DNA of 64,000 nucleotides from Hydrogenophaga sp. PBL-H3 (GTDB lineage: Bacteria > Pseudomonadota > Gammaproteobacteria > Burkholderiales > Burkholderiaceae_C): positions 3,286,001-3,350,000 of the forward strand of contig NZ_CP044972.1 in NCBI RefSeq assembly GCF_010104355.1, read 5' to 3'. Shown here piece after piece: positions 38,964 to 47,228 of the stretch. How positions within the stretch are numbered: position 1 is the first letter of the stretch; each line of letters opens with the position of its first letter. The position numbers and the translations under genes are program-made. A model generated the notes under the pieces. It was given only the letters and a program-made list of their open reading frames with translations. It was not told the origin of the DNA and searched no databases.

Positions 38964-40223
38964 CTACCCAAACCGCTCCGGCGAAAACGGCCGCACGTCC
39001 ACCCTCGGTGTTCCCCCGGTCATCATGGCCGCCAGCAGTTCTCCCGTCACCGGCCCCAGGGTGAAGCCTTGGTGGCCGTGCCCGAAGGCGCACCACAGGC
39101 CGGGCACGCCAGGCACGGCGCCGAAGACGGGTTTCATGTCGGGCATGCAGGGGCGTGTGCCCATCCAGGGTTCCGCGTCCACGCGTTCGCCGAGCGGGAA
39201 GTTCTGCCGTGCGATCTTTTCCGCGGCATCGATCTGGCTAGGCGTTCTGGGGGCATCGGCATTGGCGAGCTCGGCGCCGGTGGTAAGCCGCAGGCCGTCT
39301 TTCATGGGGGCGATCACGTAGCCGAATTCGGCATCGATGATGGTGCTGTTGAGGGGTCTTCCAGGGAGGTTCGCATAGTGCATGTGGTAGCCGCGCTTGG
39401 GGATCACGGGCGCGGAGTAGCCGAAGCGCGCGGTGAGCTGGGTGGTCCAGGGGCCGAGGGCCACCACCACCTGCTTCGCTTCCAGCGTGAACCCGTTGGC
39501 GGTTTCCACCTGCCAGCCACCTGCATCGGTCTGGCGCAGCGTGCCGGCATCGCCCAGGTGCACCGCCCCACCCCGCTGCTCGAACAGCCGCGCGTAGGCC
39601 TGCACCAGATCCCCGGGGCTGCGGATGGCCAGAGGATCGGTCCAACGCACGGCGCCGGCGAACGAGCCCACGAGCGCGGGCTCTTCCCTGGCCACGTCGG
39701 CGCCGGTGAGCTTGATGTGGTTCACACCGGCCTCGGCGCGCTCGTCGGCGACTTTGAAGAAGTCGAGCAGCTCGCGCTCGGTGCGGTAGAGCATGAGGTA
39801 GCCCCGGCCTGCCACGAGATGGCTGGCGCCCGCATCGTTCATCAGCTGCGTGTGCGTTTCCAGCGAGCGGGCGATGAGGGTTTCGTACTCGCGAGAGATC
39901 CGTTTGTACGGGCCGGGCGCCGAGTTGCGGTGGTAGTCCCACAGCGGCCCCAGCATGCGCGCGGCGTCAGCCGCGTGGTAGCGCACGTCGACGCGCTGGT
40001 TGGTGACGCCGGACATCAGGAAGCCCAGGTCGCGCGGCAGCGCGTAGGGGGCAATGGCTTCGCGCTGGATGATGCCGGCGTTGCCGTAGGAGGTTTCGAG
40101 TCCGGGCGCGCGCCGATCGAGCAGCGCCACGCTTTTTCCCAGTGCCTGCAGGTGCAGCGCGCACCCCACGCCGACCATGCCTGCACCGAGAACGATGGTG
40201 TCTTGTTTTGTGGTGAAACTCAT
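38964..40223 (-). CDS. D-amino acid dehydrogenase-like FAD oxidoreductase
   Basis: A 419-residue DAO/DadA-family flavoprotein. The N-terminal dinucleotide fold is TIVLGAGMVGVGCALHLQA, followed by LETSYGNAGIIQRE, the DadA pattern (TSxxNAG). The C-terminal FAD contact is FGHGHQGFTLGP with the preceding RPCMPDMKP. The start is ATG 40223. It would oxidise a D-amino acid or N-methyl amino acid to the oxo acid and pass electrons to the membrane. It is divergent from the porin; specificity is not resolved. Confidence 0.87.
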   Translation of the reverse strand: MSFTTKQDTIVLGAGMVGVGCALHLQALGKSVALLDRRAPGLETSYGNAGIIQREAIAPYALPRDLGFLMSGVTNQRVDVRYHAADAARMLGPLWDYHRNSAPGPYKRISREYETLIARSLETHTQLMNDAGASHLVAGRGYLMLYRTERELLDFFKVADERAEAGVNHIKLTGADVAREEPALVGSFAGAVRWTDPLAIRSPGDLVQAYARLFEQRGGAVHLGDAGTLRQTDAGGWQVETANGFTLEAKQVVVALGPWTTQLTARFGYSAPVIPKRGYHMHYANLPGRPLNSTIIDAEFGYVIAPMKDGLRLTTGAELANADAPRTPSQIDAAEKIARQNFPLGERVDAEPWMGTRPCMPDMKPVFGAVPGVPGLWCAFGHGHQGFTLGPVTGELLAAMMTGGTPRVDVRPFSPERFG

Positions 40224-40424
40224 TTTGGTTGCTGCGTTTTTTATTGCACTCTGATGACAGTCCTGGCGCCCTGTGGGGCTTCCGTTGTAAATATCGGGAA
40301 AACCCTGTTGCATTACATTGTCGTAATCAAATAAGCACTTCAAGTCCCTAGACTCCAAATCACTTTCTGCATAGTGCAGGAAGCACAGGCCACAAGCCCT
40401 GCATTTTTTCTTCGGAGCATCCAC

Positions 40425-41432
40425 ATGAAAAAGAGCCTCATCGCTCTGGCCGTCCTGGCCGCCACCACCGGCGCCATGGCGCAGTCCAACGTTACCCTTT
40501 ATGGCCGCATCGACACCTCGATCGGCAGCGAGAAGCTCAACGGCGTGAGCACCTCGAAGCTGTTCAGCGGAAACCTGACATCCACACGCTGGGGTGTGCG
40601 CGGCACGGAAGACCTGGGCGGCGGTCTCAAAGCCATCTTTGGCCTGGAGCAAGGCTTTGACGCCAGCAACGGCACCCAAACCGCCGGCGACGCTTTCAAC
40701 CGCATGTCCATCGTTGGCCTGAGCGGCGGTTTCGGCACGGTCAAGTTCGGCCGCCACGACACCTCGTTCGACGACATCCGCGACCTCACCGTCGTCAGCA
40801 ACATCTTTGACTCGGGCACCTTCGCCACCACCGAAGGCGTGGTGGGCACGTCGGGCTACGCCGGTGTTGGTCAGCTCGCCGACTACGGCGACCGCGCCAG
40901 CAACCAGATCCGCTACGAGTCGCCTTCGTTCAGCGGTTTCTCGGCTGGCTTCAGCTACGGTCTTGACGAAGCGGCCGCCCCGGTGAAGCGCGATGTCACC
41001 GCGTTCAACCTGCGTTACAAGGCAGGCAACCTGGATGTGGGTTACGGCTACCAGGAAAACGCCAACGAAGTGGCCGCCAGCAACCTCGAATACAACACCC
41101 TGGGTGCCGCCTACAACTTCGGCAGCTTCCGCCTCTCCGGCGGCTGGAACCAGGCCAAGAACAAGGCCTCGCGCAAGTCGGACGCCTACAGCATCGGCGC
41201 CATCGTGCCGGTCGGCGCGTTCGACCTCTCGCTGGGCTACAGCACCGCCAAAGCCAAGCAGGGCAGCGCCACCTTCGAGAAGGGTGACGCATTCTCCGCA
41301 GCCGTGGCCTACAACCTGTCCAAGCGCACCCGCGTGTACGCAGGCCTGACCACCGGCGATATCGAGAACGCAGCGGGCACCAAGGTGCGCGAGCGCGAGG
41401 TCTACGCCCTGGGTCTGGCCCACACCTTCTGA
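40425..41432 (+). CDS. Gram-negative porin
   Basis: A 335-residue trimeric-porin-type outer-membrane barrel. The signal peptide MKKSLIALAVLAATTGAMAQ is followed by the mature start SNVTLYGRIDTSIG, the hallmark of betaproteobacterial OmpC-like porins. Repeated amphipathic strands and the FGRHDTSFDD region follow, ending in a terminal phenylalanine (LGLAHTF), the BAM recognition signal. A strong terminator is 39 bp downstream. It provides general diffusion of small solutes. Confidence 0.95.
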   Translation: MKKSLIALAVLAATTGAMAQSNVTLYGRIDTSIGSEKLNGVSTSKLFSGNLTSTRWGVRGTEDLGGGLKAIFGLEQGFDASNGTQTAGDAFNRMSIVGLSGGFGTVKFGRHDTSFDDIRDLTVVSNIFDSGTFATTEGVVGTSGYAGVGQLADYGDRASNQIRYESPSFSGFSAGFSYGLDEAAAPVKRDVTAFNLRYKAGNLDVGYGYQENANEVAASNLEYNTLGAAYNFGSFRLSGGWNQAKNKASRKSDAYSIGAIVPVGAFDLSLGYSTAKAKQGSATFEKGDAFSAAVAYNLSKRTRVYAGLTTGDIENAAGTKVREREVYALGLAHTF

Positions 41433-41470
41433 TTTCCCAAGCCCTCTCGACTCTCCAAGGCTTGTTTCAA

Positions 41471-41500
41471 CCCACCGCTCGCAAGGGCGGTGGGTTTTTT
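41471..41500 (+). terminator. Intrinsic terminator of the porin gene
   Basis: CCCACCGC TCGCAAGG GCGGTGGG followed by six T: an 8-bp stem and T-tract downstream of the porin. Confidence 0.88.
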
Positions 41501-41514
41501 GCGTTTGCAGCGCG

Positions 41515-43239
41515 TCAGGCCGCCAGCCCCGGATTGCCGTCCATGCCGATGATGCGCGGCGTGTTGATCTGCACGCCCTTGACCACCTTTTTGGCGCGCA
41601 GATAGCCCGAAACCACGTCCCAGATCGGCTCGCCCTTGGCGCCCTCCTGCACCGAGGCCCAGCCGGCCACCTTGTAGGTTTTGTCGGCTTCGATGAGCTT
41701 GCCTTTGAGGGTCATGTTGTTGATGCGCTGGCCCATGGGCGCGTTCGGCGTCATCGTGTATTGCATGCCGCCCACGCGGACCATGTCGCCGCCCTGCTGG
41801 TAGTAGGGGTCGGGGTTGAAGATGTTGTCGGCCACGTCTTCCAGGATGGTCTTGATCTGCTCGCCGGTGAAGGTGTTGAGCGTGGTGGCCGGGTAGGTCA
41901 GCGCCATCTGGTCCATCATGCGTTCATAGGTGATGGTGTCGCCCGGCAACAGCGAGGTGCCCCAGCGCACACCGGGCGAAAACGCGATGTCGGCGCCTTT
42001 GTTTTCCATCAGCGCGTCGCAGATCACCTGGTCCCACGAACCGTTGAAGTTGCCACGGCGGTACAGCAGGTCTTCGGTGACGGCGAGCTTCTCTTCGAGT
42101 TTGGCCTTGTAGGGCGCGCGCACCTTGTCGATGTGCACCTGCATCGCAGCGTCGGCCGGCAGCAGGTTGGAGAAGATGGGCAGCAGCTTGTATTGAAAGC
42201 CCTGCACCCGGCCAGCCCGCACGTCGAAGTCGAGCACGCCGAGGAACTTGCTGTTGGAGCCGGCGTTGGTCACCAGGGTCTGGCCACCAGCGTTCTTCAC
42301 GATGATGGGCGCGGGCATACCGTCGTGGGTGTGGCCGCCGAGGATGGCGTCGATGCCGCGCACGCGAGCCGCCATCTTGATGTCCACGTCCATGCCGTTG
42401 TGCGAGAGCACCACCACCACCTGCGCGCCCTTGCCGCGCGCTTCATCCACCATCTTCTGCATGTGCTCGTCCTGGATGCCGAAGGTCCAGTCGGGCACCA
42501 TGTAGCGCGGGTTGGCGATGGGCGTGTAGGGGAAGGCCTGACCGATCACCGCGACCTGCACGCCATTCATTTCGCGCATCGCATAGGGCTTGAAGACCAT
42601 GTCCTCGAAGTCGGTCGTCTTGATGTTCTGCGCGAGGAATTCCATGTTCCCCTTCAGGTCCTTCTCCACGATCTCCTGCACGCGCCTGGCGCCAAAGGTG
42701 TGCTCCCAGTGCGAGGTCATCATGTTCACGCCGAGCAGCTTGCAGGCATCGACCATGTCCTGGCCGTTGGTCCACAACGAGGTGGCCGAACCCTGCCAGG
42801 TGTCGCCGCCGTCGAGCAGCAGCGCGTTGGGCCGGCTGGCCTTGAGTTGTTTGACCAGCGTGGCCATGTGCGCAAAGCCACCGACCTTGCCGTAGGTCTT
42901 GGCGGCCTGGCTGAAGTCGAGGTAAGAGAAGGCATGGGCCTGCGCACTTCCAGGTTTGATGCCGAATTGCTTGAGCAGCTTCTCGCCCACGATGTGCGGC
43001 GGACGGCCCACGGCCTCGGCCACGCCCAGGTTCACGCTGGGCTCGCGGAAATGGATGGGCGTGAGCTGTGCGTGGCAGTCGGTGAAGTGCAGAAAGCTCA
43101 CGTTGCCGAACTTGGGCACGTCGTAGAGACGCTCACCCGCGCCGGGCGTTGCGGCCAGCACATCACGGTGGTTGAGGGCCATGCCGGTGGCGCTGGCCAC
43201 GGCCAGCACCTGCATGAATTCACGGCGGCTGAAACTCAT
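41515..43239 (-). CDS. soxB: Sulfur-oxidation thiol hydrolase SoxB
   Basis: A 574-residue periplasmic dimanganese hydrolase that releases sulfate from the SoxY-bound cysteine-S-sulfonate. The N-terminus SRREFMQVLAVA is a twin-arginine export signal. Metal-site motifs of the 5'-nucleotidase-like fold are HFTDCHAQLTP, LLDGGDTWQGS, SHWEHTFG and GGHTHDGMP. The start is ATG 43239. It is the last gene of the sox row, separated from soxX by a 95-bp gap with a strong hairpin and an inverted repeat near its start. Confidence 0.96.
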   Translation of the reverse strand: MSFSRREFMQVLAVASATGMALNHRDVLAATPGAGERLYDVPKFGNVSFLHFTDCHAQLTPIHFREPSVNLGVAEAVGRPPHIVGEKLLKQFGIKPGSAQAHAFSYLDFSQAAKTYGKVGGFAHMATLVKQLKASRPNALLLDGGDTWQGSATSLWTNGQDMVDACKLLGVNMMTSHWEHTFGARRVQEIVEKDLKGNMEFLAQNIKTTDFEDMVFKPYAMREMNGVQVAVIGQAFPYTPIANPRYMVPDWTFGIQDEHMQKMVDEARGKGAQVVVVLSHNGMDVDIKMAARVRGIDAILGGHTHDGMPAPIIVKNAGGQTLVTNAGSNSKFLGVLDFDVRAGRVQGFQYKLLPIFSNLLPADAAMQVHIDKVRAPYKAKLEEKLAVTEDLLYRRGNFNGSWDQVICDALMENKGADIAFSPGVRWGTSLLPGDTITYERMMDQMALTYPATTLNTFTGEQIKTILEDVADNIFNPDPYYQQGGDMVRVGGMQYTMTPNAPMGQRINNMTLKGKLIEADKTYKVAGWASVQEGAKGEPIWDVVSGYLRAKKVVKGVQINTPRIIGMDGNPGLAA

Positions 43240-43257
43240 CTCTGCACCTGTCAATAA

Positions 43258-43275
43258 TTGAACGCTGATATTCAA
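43258..43275. promoter_or_regulatory. Inverted repeat upstream of soxB (candidate operator)
   Basis: TTGAA CGCTGATA TTCAA is a perfect inverted repeat with 8-base spacing, 18 bp before the soxB start. It includes GCTGATATT (43264-43272), also found upstream of soxC. An ArsR-type SoxR or similar repressor could bind here; no such gene is in the window. Confidence 0.4.
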
Positions 43276-43298
43276 GCGAAATTTTTTGCGGAATCAAA

Positions 43299-43329
43299 GG
43301 CCCCTGGCCGCCAGTGGCGACCAGGGGCC
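43299..43329 (-). terminator. Hairpin between soxX and soxB
   Basis: GGCCCCTGG and CCAGGGGCC form a 9-bp stem, with GCC/GGC pairing inside the loop. On the minus strand it is followed by TTTGATT. It could act as a partial terminator or processing point inside the sox operon. Confidence 0.5.
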
Positions 43330-43334
43330 CCACC

Positions 43335-43985
43335 TCATTTGTTGACGGGCGAAGCCGGGTCGAGCAGCAGCGCCATCACGTCCTGGATCTGCTTCTGGTT
43401 CAGGATGCCCATGTGGCCCACGCGCGGCATTTGTGAACACGCGTTGTAGGCGCGTGCGTTCCACAGCTTGCCCCAGGTGTATTCCACAATGGCCTTACCA
43501 CCGGCGCTGCTCGGGTCGCTCACGCCGCGCAGCTTGCCGTAGTTGTAGAGGCTGGGGCCCAGCGTGCCGAAGGAGATTTCTTCCTTGCTGATCTGGTGGC
43601 AGTTGTAGCAATTGCCGCCGTTCTCGGTGGTGGCGGTGTCGGTCCAGGTGAGGCCGCGGCCGCTCTGAGCGATCTTCTCGCCCTCTTTCCAGTCGCCGAT
43701 GAATTTGCCGTCGGAGGGCCATTTCACGGTCTTCATGCTGGCCTCTTCGATGGCTTGGGTCATCTTGGCGTCCAGCGGTTTGCCGGTGGCATCGGCCGCC
43801 GCGCACTCGGCGTTGGCCTGGTCCTGGTTGAGCCGGTCCAGCGTGGCAATGCCGCGCGCCTGGAACGAGCCTTTGAGCATGTCGGCGGTGGCTTTGTTCA
43901 CGTCGGCTGGCGAGGGTGCCGAGGTGCAGCCAGACAACAGAACAGCCGCCACGGGCAGCAGGGCAAGAGAGAAGATTTTTGTCAT
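43335..43985 (-). CDS. soxX: Sulfur-oxidation cytochrome c SoxX, apparent lipoprotein
   Basis: A 216-residue monohaem subunit of SoxAX, which attaches thiosulfate to the SoxY cysteine. The haem site is CYNCH at residues 126-130 and a methionine ligand candidate is in CSQMPRVGHMG near 186. The N-terminus MTKIFSLALLPVAAVLLSGCTS reads as a lipoprotein signal with C20, unlike the soluble SoxX of Paracoccus. The protein is also longer than the compact SoxX forms, with an extra helix-rich segment before the haem. It lies 16 bp after soxA with a good ribosome-binding site (AGGAGA). Confidence 0.93.
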   Translation of the reverse strand: MTKIFSLALLPVAAVLLSGCTSAPSPADVNKATADMLKGSFQARGIATLDRLNQDQANAECAAADATGKPLDAKMTQAIEEASMKTVKWPSDGKFIGDWKEGEKIAQSGRGLTWTDTATTENGGNCYNCHQISKEEISFGTLGPSLYNYGKLRGVSDPSSAGGKAIVEYTWGKLWNARAYNACSQMPRVGHMGILNQKQIQDVMALLLDPASPVNK

Positions 43986-44001
43986 GGTGTGTGTCTCCTG
44001 A

Positions 44002-44808
44002 TCAGCGCTTGATGGCCGGCACGATGGACTCGGCCGACTTCGCGTTCACGCCCATGTAGACGGACAGGGCAATGGTGGCGTCGCTGCCGAACTTGGGCTC
44101 GGGCCAGCGCATCTGGCGGAAGCAGTCGTTCAGGCGCAGTTGCATGCCCCACATCTGCGCGTTGGACACACGGTAGGCCGGCCAGGCCGCAAAGCCGATG
44201 CCGTCGCCCGGGTTCTTGGTGAGGTTGGGCAGGTCTTGCAGGCGGATGCGTTTGTCGTCGCTGCCGTGGCACGAGGCACACGAAAAGTCGTGCGTGCCCC
44301 CGCGCGTGAAAAACAGTTGCTTGCCCGTGGCAAACATCATCTTTTCCTGCGGATGCGACTGCGACAGGTTGAAGCGCATGCCCTTGGAGGCCGTGGCCAC
44401 ATAGGTGGCCAGCGCGGTCACGTTGGCCATCTCGCCGCGGCCAAACGGTGTCTTGGCAATGTCCTCACCCTTGAAGCCTTGCAAGGTTTCCATGCAGGTG
44501 ATCAGGCGCGTCTCCAGGTCTTGCACGCGCCCGGTGTCGGCAAAGAATTTGGGCAGCTCAACGAACGCCCCCTTGATGACCCCGGGCCCCTTGCCCAGAT
44601 CGCACTGCTCCAGCGACACATTCTTCGGGCCCCGTTTCTGTTTCCAGAGCTCCTCACCCTTCATCTCGAACAGCTCGGCCGGGTTGCCGTCCTGCAGCAT
44701 CTCGCGGTACTTGGCAATGCCTTCGGCGGCGGTGCCTTGTGCGTGGGTTGCGCCAGCGGCAACCAGGCCACTGAGCACCAAGACGGCGCGGCAAGCGTTG
44801 AATTTCAT
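44002..44808 (-). CDS. soxA: Sulfur-oxidation cytochrome c SoxA
   Basis: A 268-residue partner of SoxX. After a signal peptide ending THAQG, there is a single CASCH haem site (residues 177-181) and the catalytic cysteine ligand in LNDCFRQMRWPE (C229). The first-domain haem of dihaem SoxA is replaced by two isolated cysteines (C69, C105), which would form a disulfide, so this is the monohaem type. The start has GAGGAG about 9 bases upstream. It follows soxZ by 44 bp. Confidence 0.95.
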   Translation of the reverse strand: MKFNACRAVLVLSGLVAAGATHAQGTAAEGIAKYREMLQDGNPAELFEMKGEELWKQKRGPKNVSLEQCDLGKGPGVIKGAFVELPKFFADTGRVQDLETRLITCMETLQGFKGEDIAKTPFGRGEMANVTALATYVATASKGMRFNLSQSHPQEKMMFATGKQLFFTRGGTHDFSCASCHGSDDKRIRLQDLPNLTKNPGDGIGFAAWPAYRVSNAQMWGMQLRLNDCFRQMRWPEPKFGSDATIALSVYMGVNAKSAESIVPAIKR

Positions 44809-44852
44809 GGGTGTCTCCTCTTGTTATCGAATCGCGGAAAACGGGGCTCAGT

Positions 44853-45164
44853 TCAAGCGATCACAGCCTCATCGGTGCGGGTGTCGCCCTTGTTGTCGAC
44901 CCATTTGACGACGACCTTGTCGCCCTTGGCGCCGCCCTTGAACTTGAAAGACAGGAAGGGGTTTTGCGCCACGGCGCCGCTGAAGGCGGCTTCCAGCACG
45001 ACTTTGCCGTTGTGGGTGGCTTCCACGTCGCGAATGAAGTGGCCGGGGATGAGGGCGCCAGCCGCGTCGCGGCGGGTACCGGGCTCCATGATGTGGGACA
45101 TGAGCACGCGGACGGTGGTTTCGTCACCAGCGACGGCGGCGCGGATGCGCATCGGATCTGCCAT
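44853..45164 (-). CDS. soxZ: Thiosulfate oxidation carrier subunit SoxZ
   Basis: A 103-residue subunit of the SoxYZ carrier. It begins MADPMRIRAAVAGDETTVRVLMSHIM and ends in a GDKVVVKWVDNKGD strand typical of SoxZ. There is no signal peptide; it is exported bound to SoxY through the SoxY Tat signal. It lies 51 bp after soxY. Confidence 0.96.
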   Translation of the reverse strand: MADPMRIRAAVAGDETTVRVLMSHIMEPGTRRDAAGALIPGHFIRDVEATHNGKVVLEAAFSGAVAQNPFLSFKFKGGAKGDKVVVKWVDNKGDTRTDEAVIA

Positions 45165-45215
45165 GTTGGACTCCTGAAATTCTGTGAAGGGTTGGGTGTG
45201 AGGGGGCGAGGGCGA

Positions 45216-45671
45216 TCAGCCGCCGCAACCGCCGAGCGTGACCTTGGTTTCCTTGAAGGCCGAGAACAGCTTGCCGTCGGCACGGACCACGGCGAACACG
45301 TTGGAGCTCTGGCCCATCTTCAGGCGGGTCTGCACGTCGGCTGCGGTGCCGGCGGGAATCTTGAACCCGGCGGCCATGGGCGTTGGGTTCTTCTCGACGA
45401 TGAGGTAGATCTCGGTGGTGTTGGCCAGCTTGCTGGTGGCGCCCACGGGCACCACGGCACCGTTTTCGGCGATGTCGGGAGCCACCACGGTGATCTGGTC
45501 GCTGTTGGCAGCGGTTCCACCCAGGGCCTTGACGGCATCGGCCATGGTCTTGATGTCAAAACCGGCTCGGTCCATGGCGGCGTGGGCCTGGCTCTGGGTG
45601 ACGATGCCCAGCGAAACCAGCGTGGCGAAAGCCCCAGTGGTCTTGAGTGCACTTCTGCGTGAGTTGTTCAT
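45216..45671 (-). CDS. soxY: Thiosulfate oxidation carrier protein SoxY
   Basis: A 151-residue carrier that holds sulfur intermediates on its C-terminal cysteine. The C-terminus is VTLGGCGG, the invariant swinging-arm motif with the cysteine third from the end. The N-terminus MNNSRRSALKTTGAFATLVSLG is a twin-arginine signal ending in SQAHAA. The start is ATG 45671 with GGAGC upstream. It lies between the extra cytochrome c gene and soxZ. Confidence 0.97.
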   Translation of the reverse strand: MNNSRRSALKTTGAFATLVSLGIVTQSQAHAAMDRAGFDIKTMADAVKALGGTAANSDQITVVAPDIAENGAVVPVGATSKLANTTEIYLIVEKNPTPMAAGFKIPAGTAADVQTRLKMGQSSNVFAVVRADGKLFSAFKETKVTLGGCGG

Positions 45672-45718
45672 GGGGGGCTCCTGTGAAATGAGGAAAGGGC
45701 GAGAGTGTACGGTTGGGG

Positions 45719-46057
45719 TCACTGATCGGGGGCGCCGGCCAGGATCCACCCTGCCAGCAACTTGAGTTCATCGTCTTTCAACTGGGCTTGCGCCGGCATC
45801 GGCACCGGCCCATACAGACCAACGCCGCCCGACCGGATGCGCGCCGACACCTTGTCCAGGGCATCGGCCTGACCCTGGTGTTTGGCCGCCACGTCCTTGA
45901 AAGCGGGGCCCACGAGTTTCTTGTCCACCGCATGGCAAGCCAGGCAGGCACTTTTTGAGGCGAGCGTCTTGGCCGCTGCGGCGTTTTGCGCCAGGGCGGT
46001 GGTGTTGCTGAGCGCCAGCAGCGCCACCGCGAGCAGCGGGATTGAAGTCATCGGCAT
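45719..46057 (-). CDS. Small cytochrome c resembling the SoxD C-terminal domain
   Basis: A 112-residue monohaem cytochrome with a signal peptide ending TTALAQ. The haem site is CLACH and the axial methionine is in GPVPMPAQ. Its mature sequence (KLVGPAFKDVAAKH, GGVGLYGPVPMPAQAQL) closely copies the last 90 residues of the adjacent SoxD (KIVGPAFSDIAVKH, GGVGVFGAVPMPPQPQL), so it looks like a duplicated SoxD domain. It could be the electron acceptor of SoxCD or SoxAX, passing electrons to a terminal oxidase. Translation may begin at 46057 or 46051. Confidence 0.88.
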   Translation of the reverse strand: MPMTSIPLLAVALLALSNTTALAQNAAAAKTLASKSACLACHAVDKKLVGPAFKDVAAKHQGQADALDKVSARIRSGGVGLYGPVPMPAQAQLKDDELKLLAGWILAGAPDQ

Positions 46058-46104
46058 AGGTTAAGCACTCCAGGTGTGTGGGGAAATGGGGAATACCAGT
46101 ACAT

Positions 46105-46113
46105 GCGAATATT
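46105..46113. promoter_or_regulatory. sox upstream motif, copy before the small cytochrome gene
   Basis: GCGAATATT resembles the GCTGATATT shared by the soxC and soxB upstream regions. It sits 48 bp before the cytochrome start in the 102-bp gap after soxD. This is weak evidence for a regulator site. Confidence 0.25.
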
Positions 46114-46159
46114 TAAGAAAGAGTGCATCTGATCGGCCATTCGACTCGACAGCCGCCAG

Positions 46160-47218
46160 TCACTTCGCGCCTGCGGCGATCCACCTGGCGATGGCGGTGG
46201 CCTCAATGGCGCTCAGTTGCGGCTGGGGCGGCATGGGCACGGCTCCAAACACGCCCACACCGCCTTCGCGGATCTTGATCGCCAGGTACGACTCCAGCCC
46301 TGCATTGCCCTTGTGCTTGACCGCGATGTCGCTGAAGGCCGGGCCCACGATCTTCTGGGTCATGCCATGGCAGGCGGTGCAGCTGTTGGCCGCCAGCAGG
46401 GGCTTCACATCGCCAGCGGCGGGCTTGGCCGCGGCCACCACCACTGGCACGGGCGCCGGTGCGCTGCCCAAAGGCACCGTGGGCGCGGGCTTGCTCGTGT
46501 CGGCACCGCGCACCGGGCCGATCACGCGGTTCTGCTCCTGGATGTTGCCGTGCGCGTCGCGCGCAAAGTCGGGCAGGAACGAGCGGATGGTGGTCTCCAC
46601 CGGACAGTCCTTCATGCAGGCCACGTTCTTCACGTCGCCCTGGCCATTGGCTTTCCACAGCGGCTCGTGAAACACCATGCCGTTGCGGTTGGGCATGCGC
46701 TTTTGCACCTCGGCGATGTTCTGGTCGCTCAGCGTGAAGTCGGTCGGCACCACCTCGGCCAGGCTCAGGATGTAGGCCAGGACGCCGTACACCTCGTCGG
46801 GCTTGAGCGACTTCGGTGCGTTCCAGGGCATGGCGCGGTTGATGTAGTCCCACAGCGTGGAGACGGTGGCCACCTTCATCAGGGTGGTCTTCTGCGGGAA
46901 GGTGCTGCCCAACTCCAGGTTTTTCACCCGCCCGCGCTCGATGTCGGCCTTGGTCGTGCCGCCCACGATCGGCGTGAACACCTCGTTGCTCTCACCAAAA
47001 CTGCCGTGGCAAGACGCGCACTGCGCTTCCCACACGCGCTCGCCCAGGGCCACACTGCCCGCACCTTGGGGCAGGCCCTTGAAGTCGGGGCGCACGTCGA
47101 TGTCCCAGGCCTTCACCTCGGCCTGCGTGGCTGCGCGGCCCAGGTTGTGCCAGGGCGGGGATTGGGCAAAGGCCTGGCCAGCGATCAACGCCGCGCCGAT
47201 CAACAGGGCCGCGCGCAT
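46160..47218 (-). CDS. soxD: Cytochrome c subunit SoxD of sulfur dehydrogenase
   Basis: A 352-residue dihaem cytochrome that takes electrons from SoxC. The signal peptide is MRAALLIGAALIAGQAFAQ, which decided the start at 47218 rather than the in-frame ATG at 47245 that overlaps soxC. The first haem site is CASCHGSFGESNE at residues 67-71; a central FTLSDQNIAEVQKRMPNRNG region matches SoxD. A Pro/Ala linker leads to the second haem site CTACHGMTQKIVGPAF. It begins 10 bp after soxC. Confidence 0.94.
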   Translation of the reverse strand: MRAALLIGAALIAGQAFAQSPPWHNLGRAATQAEVKAWDIDVRPDFKGLPQGAGSVALGERVWEAQCASCHGSFGESNEVFTPIVGGTTKADIERGRVKNLELGSTFPQKTTLMKVATVSTLWDYINRAMPWNAPKSLKPDEVYGVLAYILSLAEVVPTDFTLSDQNIAEVQKRMPNRNGMVFHEPLWKANGQGDVKNVACMKDCPVETTIRSFLPDFARDAHGNIQEQNRVIGPVRGADTSKPAPTVPLGSAPAPVPVVVAAAKPAAGDVKPLLAANSCTACHGMTQKIVGPAFSDIAVKHKGNAGLESYLAIKIREGGVGVFGAVPMPPQPQLSAIEATAIARWIAAGAK

Positions 47219-47228
47219 CGACACGGCT

